64,000 bases of DNA from CAYVIB01 sp964451365 (lineage in GTDB: Bacteria > Pseudomonadota > Gammaproteobacteria > Pseudomonadales > Cellvibrionaceae), in assembly GCA_964451365.1 (NCBI GenBank), contig CAYVIB010000011.1, forward strand, positions 62,001 to 126,000. The letters are read 5' to 3'. Under the pieces are notes generated by a model. It was not told the origin of the DNA, did not search any database, and saw only the letters and a program-made list of their open reading frames with translations. Positions 44,023 through 53,304 of this stretch are shown here, piece by piece; position 1 is the first letter of the stretch, and each line of letters starts with the position of its first letter. Position numbers and translations under genes: made by a program.

Positions 44023-44921
44023 GGTTGAAAATAATCCAAAATTACTTGAGACACCGCACTGGCGCCAACCGACATATGTAAATGATGCCCTCCCTCGAGG
44101 TGCTCCACTTTTATTCCAGGGTAATTCTTCAGCGTTTCAATGGAGTCGGAAAACCAGTCCAGAATGCCCGTGTTACCGACAATAAAAACGGCGACAGGTT
44201 TTTGGCCGGGCGGAGCCGGGTCCGGATACTGCTTATGAAATTCGTCAACGAACGCCTTAACCTGCCCCGGCGTCAGTTTGATTTCGGAAGGCGCCAGCAG
44301 TTTGGGGTCGTAACACCAGTAAAAACCTTTTTCACTCTGCCGTACCGCTCGCTTCGCCAGCGCGAGCGCATCCGGATGGATCAGCGGCATAAAACCCCGC
44401 TCCCTCGCCTTGACCGCGGCGTCAAGGGACGCATGGTAATTGGACGGCTTGTGAAATGAGGACCTGATCCCCTCCAGCGCCATACGCAGTTGCGCCGGCG
44501 CCTGCTCCTCCGTGGCGGTTCCCGGCAATAGACCTTCGATGGCCGCCAGGTGAGTGATTTTTTCCGGATAGGTGGCGGCGAACAACATTGAGATCATCGC
44601 CCCCCTCGAGTGGCCCATCAGGGCAAACTCGGTCCAGCCCAGTTGTTCGGTCACCAGCAACAGTTCGATGATATCCTGCCAGATATTGTAAGCCGACATT
44701 CCCGACCGACGGTCGCTGAGGCCGTGGCCCGCCAGATCCAGCGCCACGATATCGTACTTTTTGGGGTCCGGGGCAAGCATCAGCGGCACAAGAAAGTCGA
44801 AGCTTGCGCAATTATCCAGCCAACCGTGCAGGGCCAGCACCGACATGCCCCCTTCGTCTCCCCAGCGGCGACCGCGCAGGGTCATGCCGTTCAGATGGAA
44901 CTCACAGTCTTTTGGCGTCAC
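44019..44921 (-). CDS. Alpha/beta hydrolase
   Basis: 300 residues from a GTG with GGTGA upstream. Oxyanion motif ALHGWLDN (about 30-37), nucleophile Ser105 in LMGHSRGAM, and a final His in LEGGHHLHM complete the alpha/beta-hydrolase set; DLAGHGLSD is also present. The substrate cannot be read from sequence (lipase, esterase or MhpC-like all remain possible). It sits between sixA and the DUF4892 gene with a 42-base upstream gap. Confidence 0.9.
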   Translation of the reverse strand: MTPKDCEFHLNGMTLRGRRWGDEGGMSVLALHGWLDNCASFDFLVPLMLAPDPKKYDIVALDLAGHGLSDRRSGMSAYNIWQDIIELLLVTEQLGWTEFALMGHSRGAMISMLFAATYPEKITHLAAIEGLLPGTATEEQAPAQLRMALEGIRSSFHKPSNYHASLDAAVKARERGFMPLIHPDALALAKRAVRQSEKGFYWCYDPKLLAPSEIKLTPGQVKAFVDEFHKQYPDPAPPGQKPVAVFIVGNTGILDWFSDSIETLKNYPGIKVEHLEGGHHLHMSVGASAVSQVILDYFQP

Positions 44922-44963
44922 AACTTCACCCGAAAAAATACAGCTTTTGGAGAGGGGAAAATA

Positions 44964-45431
44964 TCACGGATGTTTTAGCCAGCGCAAAACTCCCAGTCCC
45001 GCGGCTACGGGATCGGCGTCGATTGCCGCAAGCCCGGCAGTTCCGATTCGATAGGTACCGGTTTCCAGGCCACACAGCTTATCGACAAACGTGCCGGCAA
45101 AAGGTTGATGAGTAATCAGCAGGACGGATTCGATATGTTCGTTTGTTTGAAGATCAACCAGGAAATCGATAACAGCCTGGGCGTTGCCGCCGGGCACAAT
45201 GATATCGAGATCCTGCTTATTCAGCGTGGGCAGGATTTCCCGGGCGGCGTGGAAAGTCTGCTGCGCCCTTAAATAGGGGCTCACATATACCCGCTGGACT
45301 TTTTCCAGCTCGCCGGCGCAGCGGGAAACGATGGTTTTTACCTCGTGAACACCTTCCCACGACAGGGGCCGTTGCCTGTCCGTGGGCGCATCGGCCTCCG
45401 CGTGGCCGTGGCGCAGTACAAATATTTGCAT
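44964..45431 (-). CDS. sixA: Phosphohistidine phosphatase SixA
   Basis: 155 residues from ATG 45431 (MQIFVLRHGHAEAD), with CGGAG seven bases upstream. The histidine-phosphatase RHG motif puts the catalytic His at residue 8; the second His is His108 (LLITHQPFAG). SixA removes phosphate from histidine-phosphotransfer proteins such as the nitrogen PTS protein NPr. gpsA-sixA clustering is common in gammaproteobacteria. Confidence 0.92.
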   Translation of the reverse strand: MQIFVLRHGHAEADAPTDRQRPLSWEGVHEVKTIVSRCAGELEKVQRVYVSPYLRAQQTFHAAREILPTLNKQDLDIIVPGGNAQAVIDFLVDLQTNEHIESVLLITHQPFAGTFVDKLCGLETGTYRIGTAGLAAIDADPVAAGLGVLRWLKHP

Positions 45432-45484
45432 GGCTGACTCCGCTTCTTTTTTATTATCGACATTATCGTTCGACACGAGCGGCT

Positions 45485-45943
45485 TCAGACTACCGGATGC
45501 TGGTCCTTTTGGTCATCCTCGCTGTCCTTCACATTCTCCTCCGTGACATTCTCCTCCGCGAGCTCTTCCTTTTTCTCCGTTTGTTTCCGAGTGCGCGTTT
45601 TGGGTTTCACCGGGGTTAGCTCAACGGTTTCTACCGGGCCGGCTGCCGGCGCTATTTCCGTTTTAACGCTGGATTCCGGCCAGTCCGCGAAGGGAAAGGG
45701 TTTTTCCTCGCTGTTGTATATCAAAAACTGCAGCACCGAAAAGATATAAATTGATAATGAATCGCCGAATTTTCGTAAATTGATATTGTCGGCTCCGGTA
45801 ATCAGGGCAAACAGAAACTGCACCACCACCAGCACCGTCATGACAACGGAAGCCACCTGTAAAAATACGGCAAACAGGATCATGTAGATCAAACGCATCC
45901 AGTGTCTACCGGATGTCAAATTGGATTTCAGTTGCTCATCCAT
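45485..45943 (-). CDS. DUF4389 domain membrane protein
   Basis: 152 residues from ATG 45943 (TGATG overlap with gpsA; a GTG one codon upstream is the alternative). One or two membrane spans (LIYMILFAVFLQVASVVMTVLVVVQFLFALI) and the DUF4389 pattern (FGDSLSIYIFSVLQFLIYNSEEKPFPFADWP) are clear. The C-terminal 50 residues are Lys/Glu-rich and probably unstructured. Function unknown; it is often encoded near gpsA. Confidence 0.88.
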   Translation of the reverse strand: MDEQLKSNLTSGRHWMRLIYMILFAVFLQVASVVMTVLVVVQFLFALITGADNINLRKFGDSLSIYIFSVLQFLIYNSEEKPFPFADWPESSVKTEIAPAAGPVETVELTPVKPKTRTRKQTEKKEELAEENVTEENVKDSEDDQKDQHPVV

Positions 45944-46974
45944 CACACTCCCCCCTGTAGGTCGACGTCGCTACTCATTTCACCGGTCATCAAACCGTTA
46001 ACCACGGTAAGTATATCCCGGCCCTCGAACAATACGCTATATAGGCCGGAAACCAGGGGCATATAGACTTCCAGTTCGTCCGCCTTGCGTTTGACGATTT
46101 TGAGGGTGTTGATCCCCTCGGCCACCTGGCCTATTTCCTTGATCGCCTCTTCCAGCGACTTACCCTGCCCTATTGCCTGGCCGATACGGTAGTTGCGGCT
46201 GAGGTCGGAGGTACATGTCAGCACCAGGTCGCCCACACCGGCCAAACCGAGAAAGGTGGTGGGATTGGCGCCGAGTTCGCGGGCGAAACGACCCATTTCC
46301 GCCAGGCTGCGGGTGAGCAGCATGGCCATGGTGTTATGCCCGCACCCCAACGAAGCGGCCATGCCGGTGACGATGGCGTAGATATTTTTCAGCGCGCCGC
46401 CCAATTCGACGCCGTAACGGTCCCGATTGCGATAAACACGGAAAGTTGAGGAAGAAAAGACCCGCTGTACGCAGTGGGCAACCTCGTCGTCTTCGCTGGC
46501 GATGACGCTGCCGGTAAACTGGTTCCGGACGATTTCAGCGGCAAAGTTGGGTCCGCTCAATACCGCAATGCGCACATTGTCGAGTTCCTCTTCCAGAATC
46601 TGACTCATCAGGTGGAATCCATCCGCCTCAATACCCTTGGTGGTGCTGATTACAATGGCATCGGGGGCAAGGTGGGGCGCCATCAGGCGCGTTACTTCGC
46701 GGAACGACTCACTGGGAACGGATATAACAACCAGGTCGCTGCGATTCACGCAGCCAGGCAGGTCAGAAGTCACCGTCAGGTTTTCGTGCAGTTTGATGCC
46801 CGGCAGGTAGTCGGGGTTTCCGCGTTTCCGCTGGCTTTCCGCCGCCCGCTCCCGGTCGCGCATCCAGAGCAAGGTTTCATGGCCGTTGGCCGAGATGATA
46901 TTGGCAAGTGCGGTGCCGAAACTACCGCCACCCAATACCGATACCGATACCGATACCGTCAGTGTATCCTTCAT
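45943..46974 (-). CDS. gpsA: Glycerol-3-phosphate dehydrogenase [NAD(P)+] GpsA
   Basis: 343 residues. The dinucleotide loop VLGGGSFGTALA sits after an N-terminal strand lengthened by a VSVSVSV run, encoded by four tandem CGGTAT hexamers. The catalytic Lys lies in ELGGALKNIYAIVTG. It reduces dihydroxyacetone phosphate to glycerol-3-phosphate for phospholipid synthesis. It heads the gpsA-DUF4389-sixA-hydrolase-DUF4892 unit. Confidence 0.97.
   Translation of the reverse strand: MKDTLTVSVSVSVLGGGSFGTALANIISANGHETLLWMRDRERAAESQRKRGNPDYLPGIKLHENLTVTSDLPGCVNRSDLVVISVPSESFREVTRLMAPHLAPDAIVISTTKGIEADGFHLMSQILEEELDNVRIAVLSGPNFAAEIVRNQFTGSVIASEDDEVAHCVQRVFSSSTFRVYRNRDRYGVELGGALKNIYAIVTGMAASLGCGHNTMAMLLTRSLAEMGRFARELGANPTTFLGLAGVGDLVLTCTSDLSRNYRIGQAIGQGKSLEEAIKEIGQVAEGINTLKIVKRKADELEVYMPLVSGLYSVLFEGRDILTVVNGLMTGEMSSDVDLQGGV
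46935..46958. repeat. Hexanucleotide tandem repeat in the 5' end of gpsA
   Basis: ATACCG repeats four times without mismatch (CGGTAT on the coding strand), giving the in-frame run V-S-V-S-V-S-V before the GGGSFGT loop. Changes in unit number would keep the frame. Confidence 0.8.
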
Positions 46975-47032
46975 AAGCTAAGATAGTTTCCTGGTCCGGG
47001 TTGTAGATAAGACAGGCTCTAAAAACAAAAAT

Positions 47033-47089
47033 ACGCGGGTCACTCTAGCGTACCCGCGTTACAAGATAAAGCTGGCCTGGCGCCAGGCC
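47033..47089 (-). terminator. Tandem hairpins terminating htpG
   Basis: Downstream of htpG on the minus strand come a perfect 16-bp palindrome GGCCTGGCGCCAGGCC (47089-47074), then ACGCGGGT - 11 bases - ACCCGCGT (47059-47033) followed by ATTTTTG. The second is a good intrinsic terminator. Confidence 0.8.
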
Positions 47090-47098
47090 CTGAACGAA

Positions 47099-49003
47099 CT
47101 AGCCGTTCAATTCCAGCAACAACTTGTTGAGCCGGTTGACGTAGGCCGCCGGGTCTTTCAGGTTGCCACCTTCCGCCAGGCTGGCCTGATCGAAAACCAC
47201 TTTCGCCAGGTCGGCAAACCGATCTTCATCGGCCTCTTTGTCCATTTTTGCAATCAACGGATGCGATGGGTTGATTTCGATATTGGGCTTGCTTTCCGGC
47301 AATGCCTGACCGGCCGATTTAAGTATGCGTCGCATTTGCGCTCCCATATCGTGCTCTCCCACCACCAGGCACGCCGGCGAATCCGTGAGACGATGGGTGA
47401 CACGCACTTCATCCACATCGTCGCCCAATACTTCTTTCATCCGTTTCACAAAAGGCTCGAATTCTTTCTCGACTTTTTCCTTTTCCTGCTTTTCTTCCTC
47501 GGTATCGAGTTTGCCCAGATCCAGTTCGCCCTTGCCGACATCCTGGAACTGCTTGCTGTCATATTCCATCATATGCCCCATCAACCATTCGTCAACGCGG
47601 TTGAACAGAAGCAACACTTCGATACCTTTTTTGCGGAATACTTCCAGGTGCGGACTGTTTTTGGCGGTATTGAAATTTTCCGCCACGATGTAATAAATTT
47701 TTTCCTGCCCCTCCTTCATCCGCTCAATATACTGATCCAGCGACTGATCCTGTTCCGGCTTGTCGGTGTTGGTGGTGGAAAAGCGCAACAGCTTGGCAAT
47801 TTTTTCCTTGTTGCCGTAGTCCTCAGCCGGTCCCTCTTTCAATACCTCGCCAAACTCCTTCCAGAAAGAAGCGTATTTTTCCGGCTCTTTCTTTGCCATT
47901 TTTTCCAGCATGTCCAGCACGCGTTTGGTCAACGCGGAACGCATGTTGTCAATGTTCGGATCCTTTTGCAAAATTTCGCGCGAAACATTCAATGATAAAT
48001 CATTGGAATCCACCACGCCTTTAATGAAACGCAGGTACAGCGGCAGGAATTGCTCGGCGTCGTCCATGATAAAAGTGCGCTGCACATAGAGTTTTACACC
48101 TCTCGATGTGTCGCGGTTGTACAGATCATATGGTGCCCGCGCCGGCAAATACAGTAAGCTGGTGTAATCAAGTTTGCCCTCGACGCGATTGTGGCTCCAC
48201 GCCAATGGCTCACTGAAGTCGTGACTGACGTGTTTGTAAAATTCTTTGTATTCTTCATCCGAAATATCATTTCGCGGCCGGGTCCACAACGCTGTCGCGG
48301 TGTTAACCGTTTCATCTTCCGGCTCTTTATCCTTATCCTTTTCCTCGCCGTAGGATTCCTTCTCCATCACGATGGGAATGGATATATGGTCGGAGTATTT
48401 CTTGATAATCGAACGCAATCGCCAGCCGTCGGCAAATTCCTTCTGGTCTTTTTTCAGGTGCAGAATTATCGTCGTACCGTGCGCGGCTTTTTCGGCGTGC
48501 TCGACAGAATACTCGGCTTCGCCGTGACTTTCCCACAGTACGCCTTCCGAAGCGGACGTTCCGGCGCGGCGTGTCAGCACTTCCACTTTTTCCGCCACGA
48601 TAAATGCAGAATAAAAGCCGACGCCAAACTGGCCGATCAGATGTGAATCCTTTTTCTCATCGCCCGTCAGGTTTGCCAGAAACTGCGCAGTGCCTGACTT
48701 GGCAATGGTACCGAGATTTTCGATGACTTCTTCACGACTCATCCCGATACCGTTATCGGAAACAGTAACGGTGTTGGCGTCCTTGTCATAACTGACGCGA
48801 ATCTTCAGGTCGGGATCGCCCTCGTAAAGCTCCGGCTTGTGCAGGGCCTCGAAACGCAGCTTATCGGCAGCATCCGATGCATTGGAAATCAGTTCCCGCA
48901 GGAATATTTCCTTGTTGGAATACAAGGAGTGAATCATCAGGTGAAGCAATTGTTTTGCTTCGGTCTCGAACCCGCGGGTTTCTTTGCCAGCCTCAACGGT
49001 CAT
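47099..49003 (-). CDS. htpG: Molecular chaperone HtpG (Hsp90)
   Basis: 634 residues, the usual bacterial length. The N-terminal GHKL ATPase domain carries LISNASDAADKLRF, SDNGIGMSREE and LIGQFGVGFYSAFIVAEK; the middle domain includes VDSNDLSLNVSREILQ; a dimerisation domain follows. It is an ATP-dependent cytosolic chaperone. ATG 49003 follows GGAGAA. Monocistronic, with tandem hairpins downstream. Confidence 0.98.
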   Translation of the reverse strand: MTVEAGKETRGFETEAKQLLHLMIHSLYSNKEIFLRELISNASDAADKLRFEALHKPELYEGDPDLKIRVSYDKDANTVTVSDNGIGMSREEVIENLGTIAKSGTAQFLANLTGDEKKDSHLIGQFGVGFYSAFIVAEKVEVLTRRAGTSASEGVLWESHGEAEYSVEHAEKAAHGTTIILHLKKDQKEFADGWRLRSIIKKYSDHISIPIVMEKESYGEEKDKDKEPEDETVNTATALWTRPRNDISDEEYKEFYKHVSHDFSEPLAWSHNRVEGKLDYTSLLYLPARAPYDLYNRDTSRGVKLYVQRTFIMDDAEQFLPLYLRFIKGVVDSNDLSLNVSREILQKDPNIDNMRSALTKRVLDMLEKMAKKEPEKYASFWKEFGEVLKEGPAEDYGNKEKIAKLLRFSTTNTDKPEQDQSLDQYIERMKEGQEKIYYIVAENFNTAKNSPHLEVFRKKGIEVLLLFNRVDEWLMGHMMEYDSKQFQDVGKGELDLGKLDTEEEKQEKEKVEKEFEPFVKRMKEVLGDDVDEVRVTHRLTDSPACLVVGEHDMGAQMRRILKSAGQALPESKPNIEINPSHPLIAKMDKEADEDRFADLAKVVFDQASLAEGGNLKDPAAYVNRLNKLLLELNG

Positions 49004-49151
49004 TATTATTTCTCCTGTTTACACTTTGAACGGTGGGGACGCAAACTTTCAGGGGAATCTCCGAATAAGTCCCAGCCGGTTTAATCGGCAGATTCCGAGC
49101 GTTGTGAGGCTAAATGGGGCTTGGCTGTGTGATTTCAAGGTACCAGGCAGA

Positions 49152-49475
49152 TTACCGGGCACCACACCGGTAGATGGAGAAGCGTTGTACGCCATCAGCC
49201 GCCGCACTTTCCGCAACAATCGTATCCCCACCAATCAGTGCCGCTTCATTTCTTGCCAGATCGATAAGTTCGTCCTGCACCTTGTTTTCACTGCGCGGGA
49301 TCGGCCCGATGTTGTCGGTTACCTTGGAGGTGGTTGAACCCAGCTTTTCACACTGCTGCGCGATGGAAGGCTTCACCAGCGCCACGGACTTGGCTTCCTC
49401 CGATGTTTTAACCCAGGTACAGGCCGCCAGCGAGGTAAGGACCGTGACCAATAACAGTGCTCGGGGCAATTTCAT
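49152..49475 (-). CDS. DUF4156 family lipoprotein
   Basis: 107 residues. A signal peptide with lipobox LAAC (Cys19) predicts a small lipoprotein. The pattern CEKLGSTTSKV, ELIDLARNEAALIGGDTIVAE and a C-terminal Cys (IYRCGAR) fits DUF4156, also related to YjfY/RcsF-like small envelope proteins. Function unknown. ATG 49475 follows AGGAGAG. Confidence 0.85.
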   Translation of the reverse strand: MKLPRALLLVTVLTSLAACTWVKTSEEAKSVALVKPSIAQQCEKLGSTTSKVTDNIGPIPRSENKVQDELIDLARNEAALIGGDTIVAESAAADGVQRFSIYRCGAR

Positions 49476-49833
49476 TTATGCTCTCCTCTTATGGTTAACT
49501 TAACTTTAAGCTACAACAATACTACGTCGATAAAATGCCTACGATGTTAACAAAGTCCGCAGATTTAAAATGCAGGTTTTTCGCTGCAAAAAGGTGCGGT
49601 TTTGACAGATATGGCTACCAGCTTCGTGTTAATCAACCCGCCACCATCCGGCATAACGCGAATTAATTAAACATCCGGGCCAAAGAGCGGTAAATTCTTT
49701 CACTAACGCCGGCACAGGGGGCGTCGTCAGCGTTGAAAACGTGTATCATTGCGCCCCGGGAGAAATCCGTACATCTGAAAACACTACACTACTAAAAACA
49801 TAAAACCGAGAAGAACACTACCAGGAGCCTTTT
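49476..49833. other. 358-base region upstream of phosphofructokinase
   Basis: No coding frame. It must hold the divergent promoters of the DUF4156 and phosphofructokinase genes. A perfect TTGACA is at 49602-49607 on the plus strand but has no convincing -10 hexamer at 16-18 bases. The AGGAG site for the kinase lies at 49822-49826. Confidence 0.4.
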
Positions 49834-50943
49834 ATGCGTGTTGGAATTCTTACCGGGGGCGGTGATTGCCCCGGCTTGAATGCGGCTATTCGCGGCGCCG
49901 CCAAAGCGTTGATTAATGAATACGACGCTGAAATCATAGGCATCGAAGAGGGATTTTTGGGCCTTATCGAACGCCGAACGGTGCCACTAAGCTACAAAGA
50001 CGTGAGCGGCATTCTCCACAAGGGCGGAACCATTATCGGCACCACCAACCGCGCGTCACCGTTTGACTACAAAGGCAAGGATGTTTCCCGGCAGGTGGCG
50101 GACTACTACCACGAACTCGGCCTGGACGGCATTATCTCCATGGGCGGTGACGGTTCCATGACTATCTGCTACGAAATGTCAAAACTGGGAATGAATTTCG
50201 TCGGCGTGCCAAAAACCATCGACAATGACCTGGTCAGTACCGAGCGCACCTTCGGTTTTGACACCGCGGTCAATGTTGCCACCGAAGCCATCGACCGCCT
50301 GCAGACCACCGGCCAGAGCCACAAGCGGGTGATGATCCTGGAAACCATGGGCCGCTATGCCGGCTGGATCGCCCTGTATTCCGGCGTCGCCAGCGGCGCG
50401 GATATTGTTCTGCTACCCGAGTTTCCCTACCACCTGGACGAAGTGATCAGGGCTATCGAAGAGCGGGCGAAAAAACAGAAATTCAGCATTATCGTGGTCG
50501 CGGAAGGCGCCCGACCGGTGGATGGCGATGCAATAATTAAGCAATCGGCCATCCAGGGCAGCCCAGACCCCATTCGCCTGGGCGGCATCGGCATGTTCCT
50601 GCAAAAACAGCTTGAACAGCGAATTGAGTCCGAGATCCGCACCACTATTCTGGGTCACATCCAGCGCGGAGGAACAACCTCGCCCTACGATCGCATATTT
50701 GCCACCAACGTGGGCTGCTACGCCGCGTCACTGATGGCTTCCAAGCAGTACGGACGCATGGTTACCGTGCAGCGCGGGCTGATGTCGAGCGTTCCCCTGG
50801 AGGAAGTGGCTCACCATGTGCGCGGGGTTCCCCGCAATAACATGGCCCTTATCAGTGCGCTCAACATGGGCGTCAATTTCGGCGATCCGAATCTGAAGAT
50901 CCCGCTGGATACCCTGCATGACGGCGAAATTTACATGGGATAA
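49834..50943 (+). CDS. 6-phosphofructokinase, group III/mixed-substrate type
   Basis: 369 residues. Substrate and phosphoryl-donor motifs are GILTGGGDCPGLNA, GGDGS (104-108), PKTIDND (126-132) and MGRYAGW. In this family Gly in GGDGS is read as ATP-type while Lys in PKTIDND (Lys127) is the PPi-type residue, a mix typical of group III enzymes such as those of actinobacteria. The donor (ATP or PPi) therefore cannot be settled by sequence. It catalyses fructose-6-phosphate to fructose-1,6-bisphosphate and is convergent with the aldolase gene fbaA, which uses its product. Confidence 0.93.
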   Translation: MRVGILTGGGDCPGLNAAIRGAAKALINEYDAEIIGIEEGFLGLIERRTVPLSYKDVSGILHKGGTIIGTTNRASPFDYKGKDVSRQVADYYHELGLDGIISMGGDGSMTICYEMSKLGMNFVGVPKTIDNDLVSTERTFGFDTAVNVATEAIDRLQTTGQSHKRVMILETMGRYAGWIALYSGVASGADIVLLPEFPYHLDEVIRAIEERAKKQKFSIIVVAEGARPVDGDAIIKQSAIQGSPDPIRLGGIGMFLQKQLEQRIESEIRTTILGHIQRGGTTSPYDRIFATNVGCYAASLMASKQYGRMVTVQRGLMSSVPLEEVAHHVRGVPRNNMALISALNMGVNFGDPNLKIPLDTLHDGEIYMG

Positions 50944-50976
50944 CTCTCCCCCATCCGCTCAAAGGTACACAGATAA

Positions 50977-51005
50977 AAGAAACCCCGCCCAAGGCGGGGT
51001 TTCTT
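50977..51005. terminator. Shared bidirectional terminator of phosphofructokinase and fbaA
   Basis: AAGAAACCCCGCC - CAA - GGCGGGGTTTCTT, a perfect 13-bp stem with a 3-base loop and T/A-rich flanks on both sides, in the 80-base gap between the two convergent glycolytic genes. Confidence 0.92.
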
Positions 51006-51023
51006 ATTTAAAGAGGATTGACA

Positions 51024-52103
51024 TTAAAGGGAATTGGAAGCGTTGAGCTCCTTGAACGCCTGCTCCAGGCGCTTGATCATGGCCTCCTGGCCTTTGCGCA
51101 ACCATACGCGGGGATCATAGTACTTCTTGTTGGGCTTGTCCTCTCCGTCCGGGTTGCCGATCTGGCTTTGCAGGTAGCCTTTGTGCGACTCGTAGTAATC
51201 GCGAATACCGCACCAGGTGGCCCACTGGGTGTCGGTGTCGATATTCATCTTCACGACGCCATAGCCGATAGCCTCTTCAATTTCCGCGGCCGAGGAGCCG
51301 GAGCCACCGTGGAACACGAAATTCAGGTGATTGTTCTGCAGGCCGAATTTTTCGCTGCAGAACTGCTGGGAATTGGCCAGGATCTTCGGGGTGAGCTTGA
51401 CGTTACCCGGCTTGTAGACGCCGTGCACGTTGCCGAATGAAGCCGCGATGGTAAAGCGAGGGCTGACGGCGTTAAGCTTTTCGTAAGCGTAGGCAACGTC
51501 TTCCGGCTGGGTGTACAGCATGGAGTTATCCAGGCCGGTATTGTCAACGCCATCCTCTTCACCACCAGTGCAGCCCAGTTCGATCTCCAGCGTCATGTTC
51601 ATTTTGGTCATGCGCTCCAGGTAACGGGCACATGTTTCAATATTCTCTTCGAGGCTTTCTTCCGACAGGTCGATCATATGCGACGAGAACAGCGGTTTGC
51701 CGGTTTGTTCAAAATGCTTTTCACCCGCGTCCAGCAGCCCGTCGATCCACGGCAACAGTTTTTTCGCCGCGTGATCGGTATGCAGGATGACAGGAACGCC
51801 ATAGGCGGCAGCCACGGCATGAACGTGTTGCGCGCCGGCAATTGCGCCTATAATCTGCGACTTCTGTCCTTCCAGCTTCAAGCCCTTGCCAGAATAAAAC
51901 GCGGCGCCGCCATTGGAAAACTGGATAACAACCGGAGACTGCGCATTGGCGGCAGCCTCGAGCACAGCGTTGACGGAATCACTGCCCACGCAGTTTACCG
52001 CCGGCAGCGCAAAGCTGTTGGCTTTGGCTATTTCAAATATTTTTTGCACATCGTCGCCGGTAGCAACACCGGGCTTAACGAAATCAGAAACCTTCTGCGA
52101 CAT
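51024..52103 (-). CDS. fbaA: Class II fructose-bisphosphate aldolase FbaA
   Basis: 359 residues, the same length as Escherichia coli FbaA. Marks are VPVILHTDHAAKKLLPW (catalytic Asp and zinc His), LEIELGCTGGEEDGVD and FVFHGGSGSSAAEI (zinc His and phosphate loop). It reversibly cleaves fructose-1,6-bisphosphate. ATG 52103 has GAGGAAGG upstream; a long hairpin lies about 70 bases further up in the leader. Confidence 0.97.
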   Translation of the reverse strand: MSQKVSDFVKPGVATGDDVQKIFEIAKANSFALPAVNCVGSDSVNAVLEAAANAQSPVVIQFSNGGAAFYSGKGLKLEGQKSQIIGAIAGAQHVHAVAAAYGVPVILHTDHAAKKLLPWIDGLLDAGEKHFEQTGKPLFSSHMIDLSEESLEENIETCARYLERMTKMNMTLEIELGCTGGEEDGVDNTGLDNSMLYTQPEDVAYAYEKLNAVSPRFTIAASFGNVHGVYKPGNVKLTPKILANSQQFCSEKFGLQNNHLNFVFHGGSGSSAAEIEEAIGYGVVKMNIDTDTQWATWCGIRDYYESHKGYLQSQIGNPDGEDKPNKKYYDPRVWLRKGQEAMIKRLEQAFKELNASNSL

Positions 52104-52171
52104 CTGAACCTTCCTCTGTTTGGAAAATTTCGGGCTTTAAACAGCCCCGCGATAGATGGGTAATTTAGGGC

Positions 52172-52203
52172 CTGGCTCGGAGTCGGCGCTGACTCGGAGC
52201 CAG
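52172..52203. other. Hairpin in the fbaA upstream region
   Basis: CTGGCTCGGAGTC (52172-52184) and GACTCGGAGCCAG (52191-52203) form a 13-bp stem with one mismatch and a 6-base loop, between the FHA gene and fbaA. It may terminate the FHA transcript or lie in the fbaA leader; there is no T-run. Confidence 0.45.
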
Positions 52204-52293
52204 CGATAATGTGGCGCCAGGGGCCGCAAATTCTACTCGTCGGCGTGCTGTTTGTAAAACCAGCGGCGCGCGTTTCCATTAAATTTTGGACAA

Positions 52294-53304
52294 CTACTCC
52301 CGATCGATTGTTTCCGCTGGCTCCGGATAGGCTTCCCCGGCCTCTTCCTCCAGGTTTTCCAGCGCCTCTCCATAAAGTCCCGCGCTGTTTTCTATAAACC
52401 GGTACTCCTCGATCGGCGACTTCCACTGCCAGGCGGGTGAGACAATAACGTGATCGTAAGTGGGCCAGGGCACAAATTCGGGACGCTGAAAGTAATTTAC
52501 CAGTTGTGTCAGCAGCAATCCCGCCGGCACGATAAACGCAATCAACGAGCGTTTTGCCAACTTTAGATCGGTCGCCAGATAGAGTGATGCAAAGCCTGCC
52601 AGAAAAACAAACGTGGCGGCGATGGCTGCCTTCACCAGGGCCTGATGAGTAAACAAGTTAAAGTTGTATACAAGCACCGGTTGTAACAACTCCAGCGCGC
52701 TCAACGCTACGAGCAACCACGCACCGATGCCCGCATGAACAAGGGTACGGGATTCATGCCGTTGAACCCGCGCAATCATGGACCAAAAAGCGGCATAGAC
52801 ACCGACGATAAAAAGCTCGTTGGCGGAACTGAAAATTTTGCCGTTAATTTTTTCCATGCGCGGATCGGAAAGATACTGGTGCAATACTTCCAGCAACACC
52901 ACCAGCAAACCGGCAAGAATTACCACGGACCAGGAACCAGTGAGGGACAAAAACTTATCCCAAAAAGAAATCGGCAGCGCCGGCGGCACTTCGTGAATAC
53001 GGGAACGCACCTTCAGCAGGGTTTTTCCGATACTGATACTGTCACCGGAATAAAGCACGCCGTCGAGCGCCTCGCGATTATTGTTTTGGTCGCGAATAAC
53101 CTGGGTTCCATTGACCGTTTCCAGGTCGTGAAAATGAAAAAGCTCCTGCTCCGGATCGTAAACCAGCAGGACGTGGCGCGCTTCCACGTAAGGATCGTGT
53201 AATATCAGGTCGTTGTCATAGGCGCGGCCGATGCGCACCGACCGACCGTCGAACTGATAGTGATCCATCACCGCCCCTGCCCGGTTTACTTTTTCAATAA
53301 TCAT
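52294..53304 (-). CDS. FHA-domain membrane protein
   Basis: 336 residues. An N-terminal FHA domain (about 20-100) has the phosphothreonine-pocket pattern VRIGRAYDNDLILHDPYVEARHVLL and ETVNGTQV. Residues about 118-270 hold five or six membrane spans. The C-terminal 60 residues are acidic and probably cytoplasmic. FHA domains read phospho-Thr on partner proteins. Its ATG overlaps the stop of the protease gene (ATGA), so the two products are very likely partners. Confidence 0.85.
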   Translation of the reverse strand: MIIEKVNRAGAVMDHYQFDGRSVRIGRAYDNDLILHDPYVEARHVLLVYDPEQELFHFHDLETVNGTQVIRDQNNNREALDGVLYSGDSISIGKTLLKVRSRIHEVPPALPISFWDKFLSLTGSWSVVILAGLLVVLLEVLHQYLSDPRMEKINGKIFSSANELFIVGVYAAFWSMIARVQRHESRTLVHAGIGAWLLVALSALELLQPVLVYNFNLFTHQALVKAAIAATFVFLAGFASLYLATDLKLAKRSLIAFIVPAGLLLTQLVNYFQRPEFVPWPTYDHVIVSPAWQWKSPIEEYRFIENSAGLYGEALENLEEEAGEAYPEPAETIDRE

